Part shown: positions 32,912 to 41,637 of the stretch, piece by piece
Position numbering within the stretch: position 1 is the stretch's first letter
Layout: each line of letters begins with the position of its first letter
From: Domibacillus robiginosus
GTDB lineage: Bacteria > Bacillota > Bacilli > Bacillales > Domibacillaceae
NCBI RefSeq assembly: GCF_000966195.1
Contig: NZ_LAHL01000013.1
Coordinates: forward strand, 62,001-126,000
Length of the DNA: 64,000 nt
Reading direction: 5' to 3'
The notes under the pieces: model-generated
What the model saw: the letters and a program-made list of their open reading frames with translations, nothing else
Told to the model about the DNA's origin: nothing
Databases searched by the model: none
Made by a program: the position numbers and the translations under genes

Positions 32912-34365
32912 TGCTGCCCCTCCAAAATAGCTTCGAACGCTGCCCAATCAAGATACTCCTCAAGGTGAGCAGCGATTCGGTCATAAGTATCGTCCCGGTT
33001 GATATCTGCCGGCAGCCTTACCGACAGGCCTTTTGCCAGACGAAGCTTGTTCAGCCATTCGGCCCGAAAAGCATCATTATAAAACAAATGGTGCAAATAC
33101 GTGCCAGAGAGCCGCCCGTCATCAGAACGATAACCCTCCGTATGAGAAGCCGATGTTAAAAACGGAGGGCCGTCTACTTTTGTTTGCCCAAAATGAATTT
33201 CATAGCCCGACAACGGAATTCCATTTGCCTCTCCTTTTGTCCGAACGATTGTTTTTTCATTTGCAAATACTGTGTCGGCAGGAATAAGACCAAGTGCCTG
33301 TTCGGTTGAACCCGGCACACCGGTGTCACGCCCCGCGGGGTCGGCGAGCTGTCTTCCCATCAGCTGAAAACCGCCGCACAAGCCGATAACTGTCCCCCCA
33401 TTTCCGGCAAAGAAGCAGATTTTGTCGGCCAGGCCTGTTTCTTTTAAAAAAGAAAGGTCTGCAAATGCGCTTTTTGTTCCTGGAATAATCACAGCGTCCG
33501 GATTCCTGAATTCATCCGGACTGCTAATCCAGCGTATACTCACATCTTTTTCAAAAGCAAGGGGCTCTATATCACTTCCATTCGATACATACGGAAGACG
33601 TATAACCGCTATCTCTATCCCGGGGCCTTCCCGGCGCACGTTGCGAATTGACAAAGAGTCCTCCCCTTCGAGCGCATGACCCGGCAAAAACGGTAGAACC
33701 GCCAGAACAGGCAGACCTGTATAGTCTTCAAGCCACTTTTTTCCTTCTTCAAAGTAAGCCGGATCACCGTGAAACCGGTTGACGATCAACCCTTTTACCC
33801 TTTTGCGCTCCCCTTCGTTTAAAAGAGCGAGTGTTCCGACAATTGAAGCAAACAAACCGCCCCGGTCGATATCCGCCGTTAAAACAACTGGTACATCAGC
33901 AAGCTCCGCTGTTTTCATATTGACGACTTCCCGCTTCTTCAGGTTCATTTCAACCGGGCTGCCCGCCCCTTCGATTACAAGGGTATCACCGAGCTTTTCC
34001 ACTTCCTTCAAACCCGTTTGAATAGCTGCGATAGCCTGCTTGTAATATGATTTTCTATATGCCATACCGGACATTACTTCAAGCCGCTCTCCAAACAGCA
34101 CGATTTCCGATGCACCGTTTCCTGAAGGCTTTAAAAGGAGTGGATTCATAAACGGGCTCGCTTCAAGACCCGCGGCTTCCGCCTGCAGCCCCTGTGCCCG
34201 TCCGATTTCTTTCCCATCCGCTGTCACATACGAATTATTGGACACATTCTGCGGTTTAAATGGAACAGGCCGGTACCCCTTCTTCAATAAAAGACGGCAA
34301 AGAGCAGTCGCAACGAAGCTTTTTCCTGCATCGGAAGACGTGCCCTGAATCATAATTCCACGCAT
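32908..34365 (-). CDS. cobQ: adenosylcobyric acid synthase
   Basis: Amidates four carboxyls of the corrin ring using glutamine and ATP; cytosolic, 485 residues. The N-terminal dethiobiotin-synthetase-like domain has MIQGTSSDAGKSFVATALCR and PFKPQNVSNNSYV. The C-terminal class-I glutamine amidotransferase domain has GLCGGFQLMG with the nucleophile Cys and LSGTYLHHLF with His. In a salvage context it amidates adenosylcobyrate-type precursors; without ring-synthesis genes here its input is probably imported or formed elsewhere. The ATG at 34365 follows AAAGGAAGG; it overlaps cobU by 16 bp. Confidence 0.95.
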   Translation of the reverse strand: MRGIMIQGTSSDAGKSFVATALCRLLLKKGYRPVPFKPQNVSNNSYVTADGKEIGRAQGLQAEAAGLEASPFMNPLLLKPSGNGASEIVLFGERLEVMSGMAYRKSYYKQAIAAIQTGLKEVEKLGDTLVIEGAGSPVEMNLKKREVVNMKTAELADVPVVLTADIDRGGLFASIVGTLALLNEGERKRVKGLIVNRFHGDPAYFEEGKKWLEDYTGLPVLAVLPFLPGHALEGEDSLSIRNVRREGPGIEIAVIRLPYVSNGSDIEPLAFEKDVSIRWISSPDEFRNPDAVIIPGTKSAFADLSFLKETGLADKICFFAGNGGTVIGLCGGFQLMGRQLADPAGRDTGVPGSTEQALGLIPADTVFANEKTIVRTKGEANGIPLSGYEIHFGQTKVDGPPFLTSASHTEGYRSDDGRLSGTYLHHLFYNDAFRAEWLNKLRLAKGLSVRLPADINRDDTYDRIAAHLEEYLDWAAFEAILEGQQ

Positions 34366-34895
34366 GAAATCCTTCCTTTCTTTACAACTGGAATGCCGTG
34401 CTCTACTAAAATAGCGATCTCGCATTCCTGTACAAGCCGCTGGTGAATCAAGCCGAGCTTTTTTGCGTATTGTACTGTCATACTGCCGGACATCGGCTCG
34501 AACGACAGCTCGTTTGAAACGAGTATGACCGCACGCACCCGCCCGGCCAGTGCAAGCAAGTCTCTTACAACGCGTTCGTCCGCCCCGCAGGACGGCTTGT
34601 CTTCACGAAAAAATTCACCAGCCAAAAGCGTGGTCACACAATCGATCAGCAATATATCAGACGCTGTTGTATGTATTTGCCCCAGGTCAACGGACTGTTC
34701 GACCGTTATCCATGTGGCGCCAGACCTTGCCCGGCGCTCCTGATGGTGCCCGATACGGGCATCCATCTCACTGTCAGTCCGCCGGCCGCATGCTATATAA
34801 ACGAGGCGGCCATCCTTATAAGTCTGCTGCATCGCCAGCTCTTCCGCCAAACCACTTTTTCCGCTTCGCACACCCCCGGTAATAAAAATGATCAT
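34350..34895 (-). CDS. cobU: adenosylcobinamide kinase / phosphate guanylyltransferase
   Basis: Phosphorylates adenosylcobinamide and then makes AdoCbi-GDP; cytosolic, 181 residues. The P-loop ITGGVRSGKSGLAE is intact (Lys13, Ser14) and ACGRRTDSEMDARIGHHQERR carries the guanylylated His. LIDCVTTLLAGEFF is the Walker-B-like strand. The start at 34895 overlaps the cobD stop (ATGA); a GTG at 34907 in frame is possible but lies inside cobD. It is the complete enzyme, in contrast to the short paralogue at 31189-31614. Confidence 0.94.
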   Translation of the reverse strand: MIIFITGGVRSGKSGLAEELAMQQTYKDGRLVYIACGRRTDSEMDARIGHHQERRARSGATWITVEQSVDLGQIHTTASDILLIDCVTTLLAGEFFREDKPSCGADERVVRDLLALAGRVRAVILVSNELSFEPMSGSMTVQYAKKLGLIHQRLVQECEIAILVEHGIPVVKKGRISCVEL

Positions 34896-35962
34896 GGCTT
34901 CTTCCACTCCGTTAGTGCCATCAGAAGCTGCTCATTTTCTACTTTTCCTTTCACAGCAGAACGAAGCCATTTCCCATCCAGCCCATGAAAGTTTTCGGTA
35001 TGCCGCAGCACGATACCGCGCTCAAGCAAAAAGTGAAGAAGTGGCGTTTGATCGTCGATGGCGGGGTCCTTCATCAAGTAAAAGTTGACGGCAGATGGAA
35101 GAACAGTGTAGCCTGCCTGTACAATTTCATTAATGACCCACTGACGTTCCTTCTCCATCCATTTTCTTGTTTTATCAGCATGGGCCGTATCCCGGGCAAT
35201 TTTTTCGGCGGTTTGAAGAGCAATGGCGTTCACATTCCAATGAGGCTGATACCGCGACAGCTCACGAATCGTCTCCTGTGAAGCGGCCACATAACCAATG
35301 CGAAGCCCGGCGACTGCGTACATTTTCGTCATAGAATGCAAAACAGCCAGGTGAGGAAATGAAGCCAATTCCGAAATAAAAGACTCGCTGCTATTAAAAT
35401 CATAAAAAGCTTCGTCTATAACTATCAGCGTACCAAGCGTCCGAGTCTGCTGGAGCAGTGCAAGCAGCTCTTTTTTTTGAAACACCTGACCTGTGGGATT
35501 GTTGGGCGTGCAAAGAAAAAGGACGGCCGCTTCCTTCGCCTGTTCCACCAATTCTTCCACCGGCAGCACCCAGTTCTCCGGGGCTACTGGTACGTGCTGG
35601 ATCGCACAGTCATAAGCCCGGCAGGCATCTTCATATTCGGAAAAAGCCGGCGTCACAATGACCGCTTTACGGCCAGCTGCTCGGCGTGCAATAAAATGAA
35701 TAATTTCAGCCGCCCCATTGCCGAGCAAGAGATTTTCTGTGCTAATCGAAAACCGGGAAGCAATAGATTCTTTGGCTGCTTTCCCCGATGGGTCCGGATA
35801 ACCCTCTACTGCTTCGAAAAAAGACGGCCATGCTTCTCTTAGCCAGCGGGGCGGTCCGTGTGGATTTGTATTAACACTAAAATCAATGGTGTGTTCCGGT
35901 TTTTTTATTCCTGATGCTTCGTATAAATGAATAGGATTAGCCCCATGTGATGGCAGCCTCAT
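34892..35962 (-). CDS. cobD: L-threonine-O-3-phosphate decarboxylase
   Basis: PLP enzyme that makes (R)-1-amino-2-propanol phosphate, the linker of cobalamin; cytosolic, 356 residues. It has the aminotransferase class-I fold with a histidinol-phosphate-aminotransferase look: IDFSVNTNPHGPP near the start, TPNNPTGQVF (PLP contact), VIDEAFYDF, and HSMTKMYAVAGLRIGY with the PLP Lys. No PduX-type threonine kinase is in the operon, so the threonine phosphate must come from elsewhere. It overlaps cbiB by 26 bp. Confidence 0.93.
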   Translation of the reverse strand: MRLPSHGANPIHLYEASGIKKPEHTIDFSVNTNPHGPPRWLREAWPSFFEAVEGYPDPSGKAAKESIASRFSISTENLLLGNGAAEIIHFIARRAAGRKAVIVTPAFSEYEDACRAYDCAIQHVPVAPENWVLPVEELVEQAKEAAVLFLCTPNNPTGQVFQKKELLALLQQTRTLGTLIVIDEAFYDFNSSESFISELASFPHLAVLHSMTKMYAVAGLRIGYVAASQETIRELSRYQPHWNVNAIALQTAEKIARDTAHADKTRKWMEKERQWVINEIVQAGYTVLPSAVNFYLMKDPAIDDQTPLLHFLLERGIVLRHTENFHGLDGKWLRSAVKGKVENEQLLMALTEWKKP

Positions 35963-36899
35963 ACATAATCACTCCTGCAAGAAACAACACTACAAATAAA
36001 TAAGTAGCTCGTTCCATTAATTTAGCGGCTTCAATGATGTGCTCTGCACGACGGGGACAAATAGCATCTCCCATTCGCGCGCGGTCTGATACGATTCCTT
36101 TGTATGTATTTAATCCGCCAAGCTCAATGTGAAGCAGGCCCGCCACCGCCGCTTCACACCACCCGCTATTTGGAGACGGATGCTTTTTCGCATCGCGCCG
36201 AACAATGCTCCAGGCGTGTCTTCTTCCTCCCGGCGGCTTTTGGGCAGCCAGAATAAGCAGGATAGCAGTTAAGCGGGCAGGAATAAAATTGACCAGATCA
36301 TCAAAACGGGCAGATGCTGTGCCAAAGCGACCATAGCGTTCATTTCGATATCCAACCATCGAATCACACGTATTGACGGCACGGTACAGGAGAGCAGCTC
36401 CACCTCCACCAATCATCGCCCCAAAAAGTGGAGCAATAACGCCGTCGGACGTATTTTCTGCAACGGTTTCCACTGCTCCGCGCGTAATTTCTTCTTCATC
36501 AAGCTCTTCTGTATCACGTCCGACAATCCATGACAGCTTATGGCGCGCTTCCTTTATATCACCTGCAACCAGCGGACGGTATACATCCATTCCCGCTTCT
36601 TTCAAGCTTCTCGGTGCAATGGATGCCCAGATCATGACGGCTTCCAAACCAATAGAGAGGAAAGGATGAATGCGGGCGGCGAGTGCCAGTGCGCCAAATG
36701 AACATATGCCGGTAATGAAAAGAACAACGATCAGCATTGCCAGTCCTTTTTCAAAACGGCGGTTTCCTTTATTCCAGTTTCTATCCAACAAAGCAATCAA
36801 CGCGCCAAACCATTTGACCGGATGCGGCCAGTTGCGCGGGTCACCAACGAGACGGTCCAGAAACAGGGCGATCACAATCGCCGCAGCGTGCCCAATCAT
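35937..36899 (-). CDS. cbiB: adenosylcobinamide-phosphate synthase
   Basis: Attaches the aminopropanol linker to adenosylcobyric acid; integral membrane protein of 320 residues with about five helices. Family signatures: LDRLVGDPRNWPHPVKWFG near the start, RGAVETVAENTSDGVIAPLF, RAVNTCDSMVGYRNERYG and HPSPNSGWCEAAVAG. The ATG overlaps the stop of the btuD-cbiZ gene (ATGA). With CbiZ upstream it forms the salvage route cobinamide to cobyrate to cobinamide phosphate. Confidence 0.95.
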   Translation of the reverse strand: MIGHAAAIVIALFLDRLVGDPRNWPHPVKWFGALIALLDRNWNKGNRRFEKGLAMLIVVLFITGICSFGALALAARIHPFLSIGLEAVMIWASIAPRSLKEAGMDVYRPLVAGDIKEARHKLSWIVGRDTEELDEEEITRGAVETVAENTSDGVIAPLFGAMIGGGGAALLYRAVNTCDSMVGYRNERYGRFGTASARFDDLVNFIPARLTAILLILAAQKPPGGRRHAWSIVRRDAKKHPSPNSGWCEAAVAGLLHIELGGLNTYKGIVSDRARMGDAICPRRAEHIIEAAKLMERATYLFVVLFLAGVIMYEAAITWG

Positions 36900-38359
36900 A
36901 AACTGGCCTTTCTAAGGGCTGTTTTTTGAAGGGACGCTGTCACAGATTCATATACTGCCCGTCCAATTGCAATGCCAAGCGGCGTAATGGAGCCGGCAAA
37001 TTGCTGGTACGAGCCGCGCTGTGTAGCTGCGAGCAAAATACTGTCTGTTGATGTGCCTGTCGCGATCGTTCCCGTGCCTGCATCATAAACTCCCTGATCT
37101 GCCAGCGCTTTTGTTTTTGCTTCGGTGGCCGTCATAATACCTTGTACAAATGCTTCTTCGGATAATTTTCCGTTCACGAAGACCCAAATGTTGATCGTCC
37201 CCGGTGAAGGGTGCTTCCAGCTGCTGCGCGGCTGCGTGACATCTATTGCATTGCCGGCACCCGCTGTTGCCACAACAAAAACGGATACATCTTCCTGTAC
37301 TTCTTTTCTCCATGCTGCATCATCCATATGCACAGCAGTCATCATTCCCACAGTATCCTGGATATCAAAACCGTTTTGAACAAAATAATCAGCCGCTTCC
37401 TGCTCAAAGTTTTCCATATTGTAATGCTGGTCAACGTGACGATTTACAAAAGCACTTCTCCATCCCCAGCCTGCACCGATAACACCTGATGATAAGGACT
37501 TAAGCGGCACAGGCGGGCGAAGCGACAGATAGTTGCCATGGTGTTCAAGCAAATGAGCATCAATATCGATCTTCTTTTGCCGGCCCTTCTCCGGCAAAAT
37601 GCTCATTTGCGGCTTTGGCACTTCCGGATGTGGCTGCTTTTGCACCTCGGTCTGGTATACACGTTGAATGTGCTGCTCTATCATAATGTCAGCCGGCTGG
37701 CCAAGTTTATGAATGCTTCCTTTATCCAAAAGCAGGAGCCGGTCGCAATACAAGGAAGATAAATTTAAATCATGAAAAATGGAGATAACAGTGAGGCCGT
37801 CGACTGTCATTCTTTTTAACAAATCGAGCAGCTCTTTTTGAAAAGACAGATCTAAATGATTCGTTGGTTCATCAAGCAGCAGGATTTCCGGCTCCTGGGC
37901 CAGTGCCTGTGCAAGAAAAACACGCTGCCGTTCACCGCCGGACAGGGCAGACAGCGGCTTTTCGGAAAACGCTGTTGTTCCTGTCCGCTCCAGCGCTTTT
38001 TGTACCATTTCTTCATCCCGCTCCGTCCATGATTTGAAAAAACCTGTTTGATGCGCGTACCGCCCGAGTGATACCGTTTCTTTTACCGTATACGCAAACT
38101 GGCTGGATGTCATTTGCGGAAGAACGGCCACGACGCGTGCCAGCTCTTTTGGACTATATGAAACAGCCGGTCTTCCCTTGATGAGAACTTCTCCTGTAGC
38201 CGGCTTTATAAGCCCGCTAACCATGTTCAGCAGCGTGGACTTCCCGCTCCCGTTTGGCCCTAAAATGCCAAACAATTCTCCCTGTTTAACAGAAAAGGAT
38301 ACGCCGCGGACAATAAGCCCGCTTCCGTATCCTCCTGAAAGCTCATTCACTTGCAGCAT
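36896..38359 (-). CDS. BtuD-type ABC ATPase fused to CbiZ adenosylcobinamide amidohydrolase
   Basis: A 487-residue two-domain protein. Residues 1 to about 255 are the vitamin-B12/iron-chelate ABC ATPase: Walker A GPNGSGKS, signature LSGGERQRV, Walker B LLLDEPTNHLD. Residues from about 275 on are CbiZ (SLSSGVIGAGWGWRSAFVNR, AGAGNAIDV, ATGTSTDSILLAAT, ITPLGIAIGRAVYESV), which removes the aminopropanol side chain of adenosylcobinamide. The fusion ties import to salvage at the membrane. The ATG at 38359 overlaps the btuC stop (TGATG) with AAAGGAGG upstream; a GTG at 38362 is an alternative. Confidence 0.92.
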   Translation of the reverse strand: MLQVNELSGGYGSGLIVRGVSFSVKQGELFGILGPNGSGKSTLLNMVSGLIKPATGEVLIKGRPAVSYSPKELARVVAVLPQMTSSQFAYTVKETVSLGRYAHQTGFFKSWTERDEEMVQKALERTGTTAFSEKPLSALSGGERQRVFLAQALAQEPEILLLDEPTNHLDLSFQKELLDLLKRMTVDGLTVISIFHDLNLSSLYCDRLLLLDKGSIHKLGQPADIMIEQHIQRVYQTEVQKQPHPEVPKPQMSILPEKGRQKKIDIDAHLLEHHGNYLSLRPPVPLKSLSSGVIGAGWGWRSAFVNRHVDQHYNMENFEQEAADYFVQNGFDIQDTVGMMTAVHMDDAAWRKEVQEDVSVFVVATAGAGNAIDVTQPRSSWKHPSPGTINIWVFVNGKLSEEAFVQGIMTATEAKTKALADQGVYDAGTGTIATGTSTDSILLAATQRGSYQQFAGSITPLGIAIGRAVYESVTASLQKTALRKASL

Positions 38360-39414
38360 CACGCGACGCCTCCTTTTCTTTTTCGATTGATTAAAATAAG
38401 TGCAAACACCGGTGCTCCAATGAGTGAGGTAATCACGCCAATGGGCAGCTCAGTCGGTGAAATAACCGTGCGGGCGGCAAGATCTGCGATAATCAAAAAA
38501 CCACCGCCTGCGATCATAGACAACGGGAGCAAATGCCGATGGTCAGGGCCTATTAAAATCCGTATAAAATGCGGAACAACAAGTCCAACAAAACCAATTG
38601 TGCCAGATACCGCCACTGCTGCCCCTGTTAAAACAGAACCCGCAATCAGTACCATCATTTTTTTTCTCTGAACATTTACGCCGAGATGCTTCGCTTTCTC
38701 TTCCCCAAATGACATGGCATTCAGCTCTGGCGCCAGGTATAGCAGAAGCAGCGAGCCTCCGACAAAAAACGGCAGCATAAGCTGAACATAAGGCCAGCCG
38801 CGCATCGAAACGCTCCCAAGCAGCCAGTTGATAATCTGGCGGAGCTCTTCTCCTGTAAGTGCAATCATAAGCGAAATAAATGAGCCTAAAAACGAGCTGA
38901 AAATAATTCCAGTTAAAATAATGGTTTCAAGCTTCATGGATCGTTCAATCGCCTGTGCAAACAGCAGCACACAAAAAATCGTCAATACAGCTGTTGTAAC
39001 ACTCACAACCGGGAGTGTAAATCTGCCAAGAAACGGAATAGATACGTGAAAAAACAGTACAAGAACTGCCCCTACTGATGCCCCTGACGACACACCAAGC
39101 GTATAGGGATCTGCCAGCGGGTTACGAAGCAGACCTTGAAAAGCCGCTCCTGCAATGGCCAGCGATGCCCCAATCAGCCCGGCCAGTACAACACGAGGAA
39201 ATCGTATTTCCCATACAATGTTGTCGATAGATGTATCTATCATTGCTTCCGTTCCTATTATATGATGGGCTAAAATAGCTCCAATTTGATGAAATGGCAC
39301 TTGAATAGTGCCAGCTGCTGTTCCAGCAAATACAGCAGCCGCAAGAAAAAGCAGTGCAAAGGTATAAGCCGTTTTTTTATTGAGCAAAAACGTCCGGGTA
39401 GACCGCTTCCGCAA
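38359..39414 (-). CDS. btuC: cobalamin/corrinoid ABC transporter permease
   Basis: FecCD-family permease of 351 residues with about nine or ten helices. Typical stretches: RFPRVVLAGLIGASLAIAGA, FQGLLRNPLADPYTLGVSSG with the conserved Gly-rich turn, and SGTIGFVGLVVPHFIRILIG near the coupling helix. The start is a TTG at 39414 with AAGGAG nine bases upstream; it lies inside btuF, giving a 38-bp overlap. Neighbours supply the binding protein and the ATPase. Confidence 0.92.
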   Translation of the reverse strand: MRKRSTRTFLLNKKTAYTFALLFLAAAVFAGTAAGTIQVPFHQIGAILAHHIIGTEAMIDTSIDNIVWEIRFPRVVLAGLIGASLAIAGAAFQGLLRNPLADPYTLGVSSGASVGAVLVLFFHVSIPFLGRFTLPVVSVTTAVLTIFCVLLFAQAIERSMKLETIILTGIIFSSFLGSFISLMIALTGEELRQIINWLLGSVSMRGWPYVQLMLPFFVGGSLLLLYLAPELNAMSFGEEKAKHLGVNVQRKKMMVLIAGSVLTGAAVAVSGTIGFVGLVVPHFIRILIGPDHRHLLPLSMIAGGGFLIIADLAARTVISPTELPIGVITSLIGAPVFALILINRKRKGGVA

Positions 39415-40333
39415 TGGCTTCAGCTCCTTCTACAAGGCGCGGGCCAGTCCGGCTTGTAATATCTGCATTTACTTCGACCACTTCTTTGTTTTTCACTGCA
39501 TTTACATTGCTCCAGCCTTCACGCTTTAACACACCATCCACCGCATTTTCAACGTAGCCTCCATAGTTCAGTAGGATGACATCTGGATTTTTTTCAATAA
39601 CTGCTTCCTCTGTTGCCTGCGGCCAGCCTTCTTGATCGGCCATAGTATTATTAATATGGAGCATGTCGAAGATTTCATTTAAAAATGTGCCATTTCCTGC
39701 TGTATACAGTGTTGGGTCCACTTCAAAAAATACGCTTTTTTCGTCGTCTTCTTTAATAGAAGCAGCTTTTTCTTCAAGATCTGCAAATCCTGCTTTTAAT
39801 TCTTTTATTTCTGTTTCCGCTTCTGCCGTTGTTCCTGTTGCTTCACCAATCAGCTCAAACGATTGATACATTTCGTCAATACTGGCTGCATTGTTGATCA
39901 CAAGTACATCAATCCCCGCGTCACGAAGCTGTTGAATGCCTGTTTCTGCAGCAGCACCAGCAGAATCGTGCGCCAGTACTAAATCCGGCTTTAAGCTGAT
40001 GATTTTTTCCACGTTAAATTCCATTCCACCAACTTTTTCTTTCGTTTTCACATCTTCTGGATATGTATCATTGTCCGAGACCCCTACAACTTCTTCACCC
40101 AGCCCCAGCTCATATACAATCTCTGTATTGCTCGGCGCCAGTGTGACGATACGTTTCGGCGCTGCATCGATTTCTACTTTCTGGTCGTCTGCCCCTGTTA
40201 CAGTCACCGGAAAAGCAGCTGTTTCTTTTGCAGCGTTGTTTTCTTTGGCTGTGTCAGATGTTTTTTCTTCTCCGCCGCCGCAGCCTGCCAATAGTGCTGC
40301 TGATAAGCCAAGTGTGATCCATGTTTTTTTCAT
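39377..40333 (-). CDS. btuF: cobalamin/corrinoid-binding lipoprotein
   Basis: Extracellular binding protein of the B12 transporter, 318 residues. Lipobox AALLAGC gives lipidated Cys18, followed by a charged linker and a class III binding fold joined by a long helix (PKRIVTLAPSNTEIVYELG, NVEKIISLKPDLVLA, GTFLNEIFDMLHINN). The ATG at 40333 follows AAGGAGG. It is the first gene after the cobalamin riboswitch, which fits a corrinoid rather than an iron-siderophore ligand. Confidence 0.93.
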   Translation of the reverse strand: MKKTWITLGLSAALLAGCGGGEEKTSDTAKENNAAKETAAFPVTVTGADDQKVEIDAAPKRIVTLAPSNTEIVYELGLGEEVVGVSDNDTYPEDVKTKEKVGGMEFNVEKIISLKPDLVLAHDSAGAAAETGIQQLRDAGIDVLVINNAASIDEMYQSFELIGEATGTTAEAETEIKELKAGFADLEEKAASIKEDDEKSVFFEVDPTLYTAGNGTFLNEIFDMLHINNTMADQEGWPQATEEAVIEKNPDVILLNYGGYVENAVDGVLKREGWSNVNAVKNKEVVEVNADITSRTGPRLVEGAEAIAEAVYPDVFAQ

Positions 40334-40360
40334 ACTGTATTTCCTCCTTTTTTAACACAC

Positions 40361-40391
40361 AAAAAAAGCACCTCTACGGGGAGAAAGGTGC
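40361..40391 (-). terminator. riboswitch-linked terminator before btuF
   Basis: GCACCT / AGGTGC stem with a 12-base loop and a T7 tail on the minus strand, between the B12 aptamer and the btuF ribosome site. It is the expected off-state terminator. Confidence 0.8.
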
Positions 40392-40424
40392 ATGAAGAAC
40401 AGGAACTTGCCGTTCATCACACCA

Positions 40425-40618
40425 CCTATCCGCGCAGGTCTTTGGTGCATGACTAAGGCAGGTCTCCTGGCTTATGTTCATCACAGCCGGCGCCTTCCCA
40501 TGCTTAAAGCATAGTGACGTATTTACCGGCTGCTCCCATTTACAGTGGCGGGACCGCGCTGGATTTTCACCAGCTTCCCTTTTCAGAATCCGCACGTAGC
40601 GGCTTCACCTTACTCATT
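40425..40618 (-). promoter_or_regulatory. cobalamin (AdoCbl) riboswitch
   Basis: Minus-strand RNA carries the B12 box AGCCAGGAGACCTGCC (40472-40457). It also carries the conserved core GGGAAGCTGGTGAAAATCC followed by CGGTCCCGCCACTGT, and the 5' stem AAGGTGAAGCCG. These are the class-I cobalamin riboswitch signatures. Binding of adenosylcobalamin should favour the terminator at 40361-40391 and switch off the whole 13-gene operon. Confidence 0.97.
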
Positions 40619-40643
40619 TCATATATGTTTTCCGTCATCGCTC

Positions 40644-40672
40644 ATTATACCCGAAGAAGGCGCCAAACTGAA
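40644..40672 (-). promoter_or_regulatory. sigma-A promoter of the cobalamin operon
   Basis: Minus-strand TTCAGT (40672-40667) and TATAAT (40649-40644) are 17 bases apart. The -10 is consensus, the -35 weak. Transcription would start about 20 bases before the aptamer. Confidence 0.55.
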
Positions 40673-40760
40673 TACTTTTTAAAGATTCCGTTTGGAAGAG
40701 TGAGACAAAGGTTTATTGTTCAAAATAGGTGGAAGAAGAGGAAGAAAGGAGGCGGGTTCA

Positions 40761-40937
40761 ATGGACGGATTAACAGCTTTTCTGCTTTTCACTGTTTTAA
40801 TCATTGTTGGTTTTATCCTGATTCGCTTTATCCGCGGTTCATCGAAACCTGCAGATACGCCCCGCGCTGAAAGGGCACCGGAGGAAGATGAACAATTTAT
40901 TAATCATCGTGACCCTTCACATGATGACAAACTTTAA
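40761..40937 (+). CDS. small single-helix membrane protein
   Basis: A 58-residue protein with one membrane helix (about 4-24, LTAFLLFTVLIIVGFILIRF) and a charged, acidic cytoplasmic tail ending HRDPSHDDKL. AAAGGAGG precedes the ATG at 40761 by 8 bases; an in-frame start at 40716 lies upstream of it. I do not recognise a family. It lies divergent from the cobalamin operon and just before a terminator. Confidence 0.65.
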   Translation: MDGLTAFLLFTVLIIVGFILIRFIRGSSKPADTPRAERAPEEDEQFINHRDPSHDDKL

Positions 40938-40944
40938 CGAGAAA

Positions 40945-40983
40945 AAGACGGCTCGACCGTAAAAAAAGATAGTCAGGCCGTCT
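40945..40983. terminator. terminator between the small membrane protein and the RraA-like gene
   Basis: AAAGACGGC / GCCGTCTTT stem with an inner GAC/GTC pairing and a long loop, flanked by A and T on both sides; it can serve both converging genes. Confidence 0.65.
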
Positions 40984-41040
40984 TTATATCTGCACGTTTT
41001 AAAAAATGATAATAAGGAAGAAAAGCGGACTTTTTAACTC

Positions 41041-41523
41041 TTACTTTTCATGTACCGGTTTTTCAGCGAGCAGAACACCGTCTTCATCTACATAAACATA
41101 TTGTCCCGGTACAAATTCAGCTCCGCCAAATGTGACGGAAATATCCCTTTCTCCTTCACCTTTTTTCACACTTTTAAACGGATTACTGCCAAGAGCTAAA
41201 ACACCAATAGTTTGTTCGGCAAGCTCCGCCGTATCACGTACACATCCATTGATAATCATACCGGCAAGTTTTCTTTCTTCCGCAATGGCACCGAGCAAAT
41301 CCCCGACGAGTGCGCAATTTCTCGAGCCGCCTCCGTCCACAACAAGAACATGCCCGGACGGAATGGTTTGAAGCGCCTCTTTTACGAGTACATTGTCTTC
41401 AAATACTTGTACCGTCGAAATAGGCCCATGAAATTGTTTCCTGCCCCCGTACGATTTCAGCTCAAGTCCGACGAGCGTTAGTTCTTCTGCATATTCATCA
41501 CATAAATCAGCTGTTTTAACCAA
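41041..41523 (-). CDS. RraA-family protein
   Basis: Cytosolic protein of 160 residues in the RraA / 4-hydroxy-4-methyl-2-oxoglutarate aldolase family. It shows [36 protein letters not shown] and [22 protein letters not shown], with the Arg and Asp of the pyruvate/metal site. In Gram-positive bacteria such proteins more probably act as oxaloacetate decarboxylase or aldolase than as RNase E inhibitors. The start is a TTG at 41523, nine bases after GGGAG, which gives the usual [10 protein letters not shown] opening; the ATG at 41532 touches the ribosome site directly and is unlikely. Confidence 0.85.
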   Translation of the reverse strand: MVKTADLCDEYAEELTLVGLELKSYGGRKQFHGPISTVQVFEDNVLVKEALQTIPSGHVLVVDGGGSRNCALVGDLLGAIAEERKLAGMIINGCVRDTAELAEQTIGVLALGSNPFKSVKKGEGERDISVTFGGAEFVPGQYVYVDEDGVLLAEKPVHEK

Positions 41524-41578
41524 TTTTATCATCTCCCTTTTTATTTAGGTTCGATAAATACCGGGTGATTCCCTTCAG

Positions 41579-41604
41579 GTTTTCACGTAGAAATCACAGG
41601 GAAA
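41579..41604 (+). promoter_or_regulatory. sigma-B-like promoter of the general stress gene
   Basis: GTTTTC (41579-41584) and GGGAAA (41599-41604) are 14 bases apart, fitting the sigma-B pattern GTTTnn-N12-15-GGGwAw. It lies 34 bp before the ATG of a gene whose family is general-stress controlled in Bacillus. Confidence 0.55.
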
Positions 41605-41637
41605 AGAATGATAATTCACTTTGCAGGGAGGCTTATT

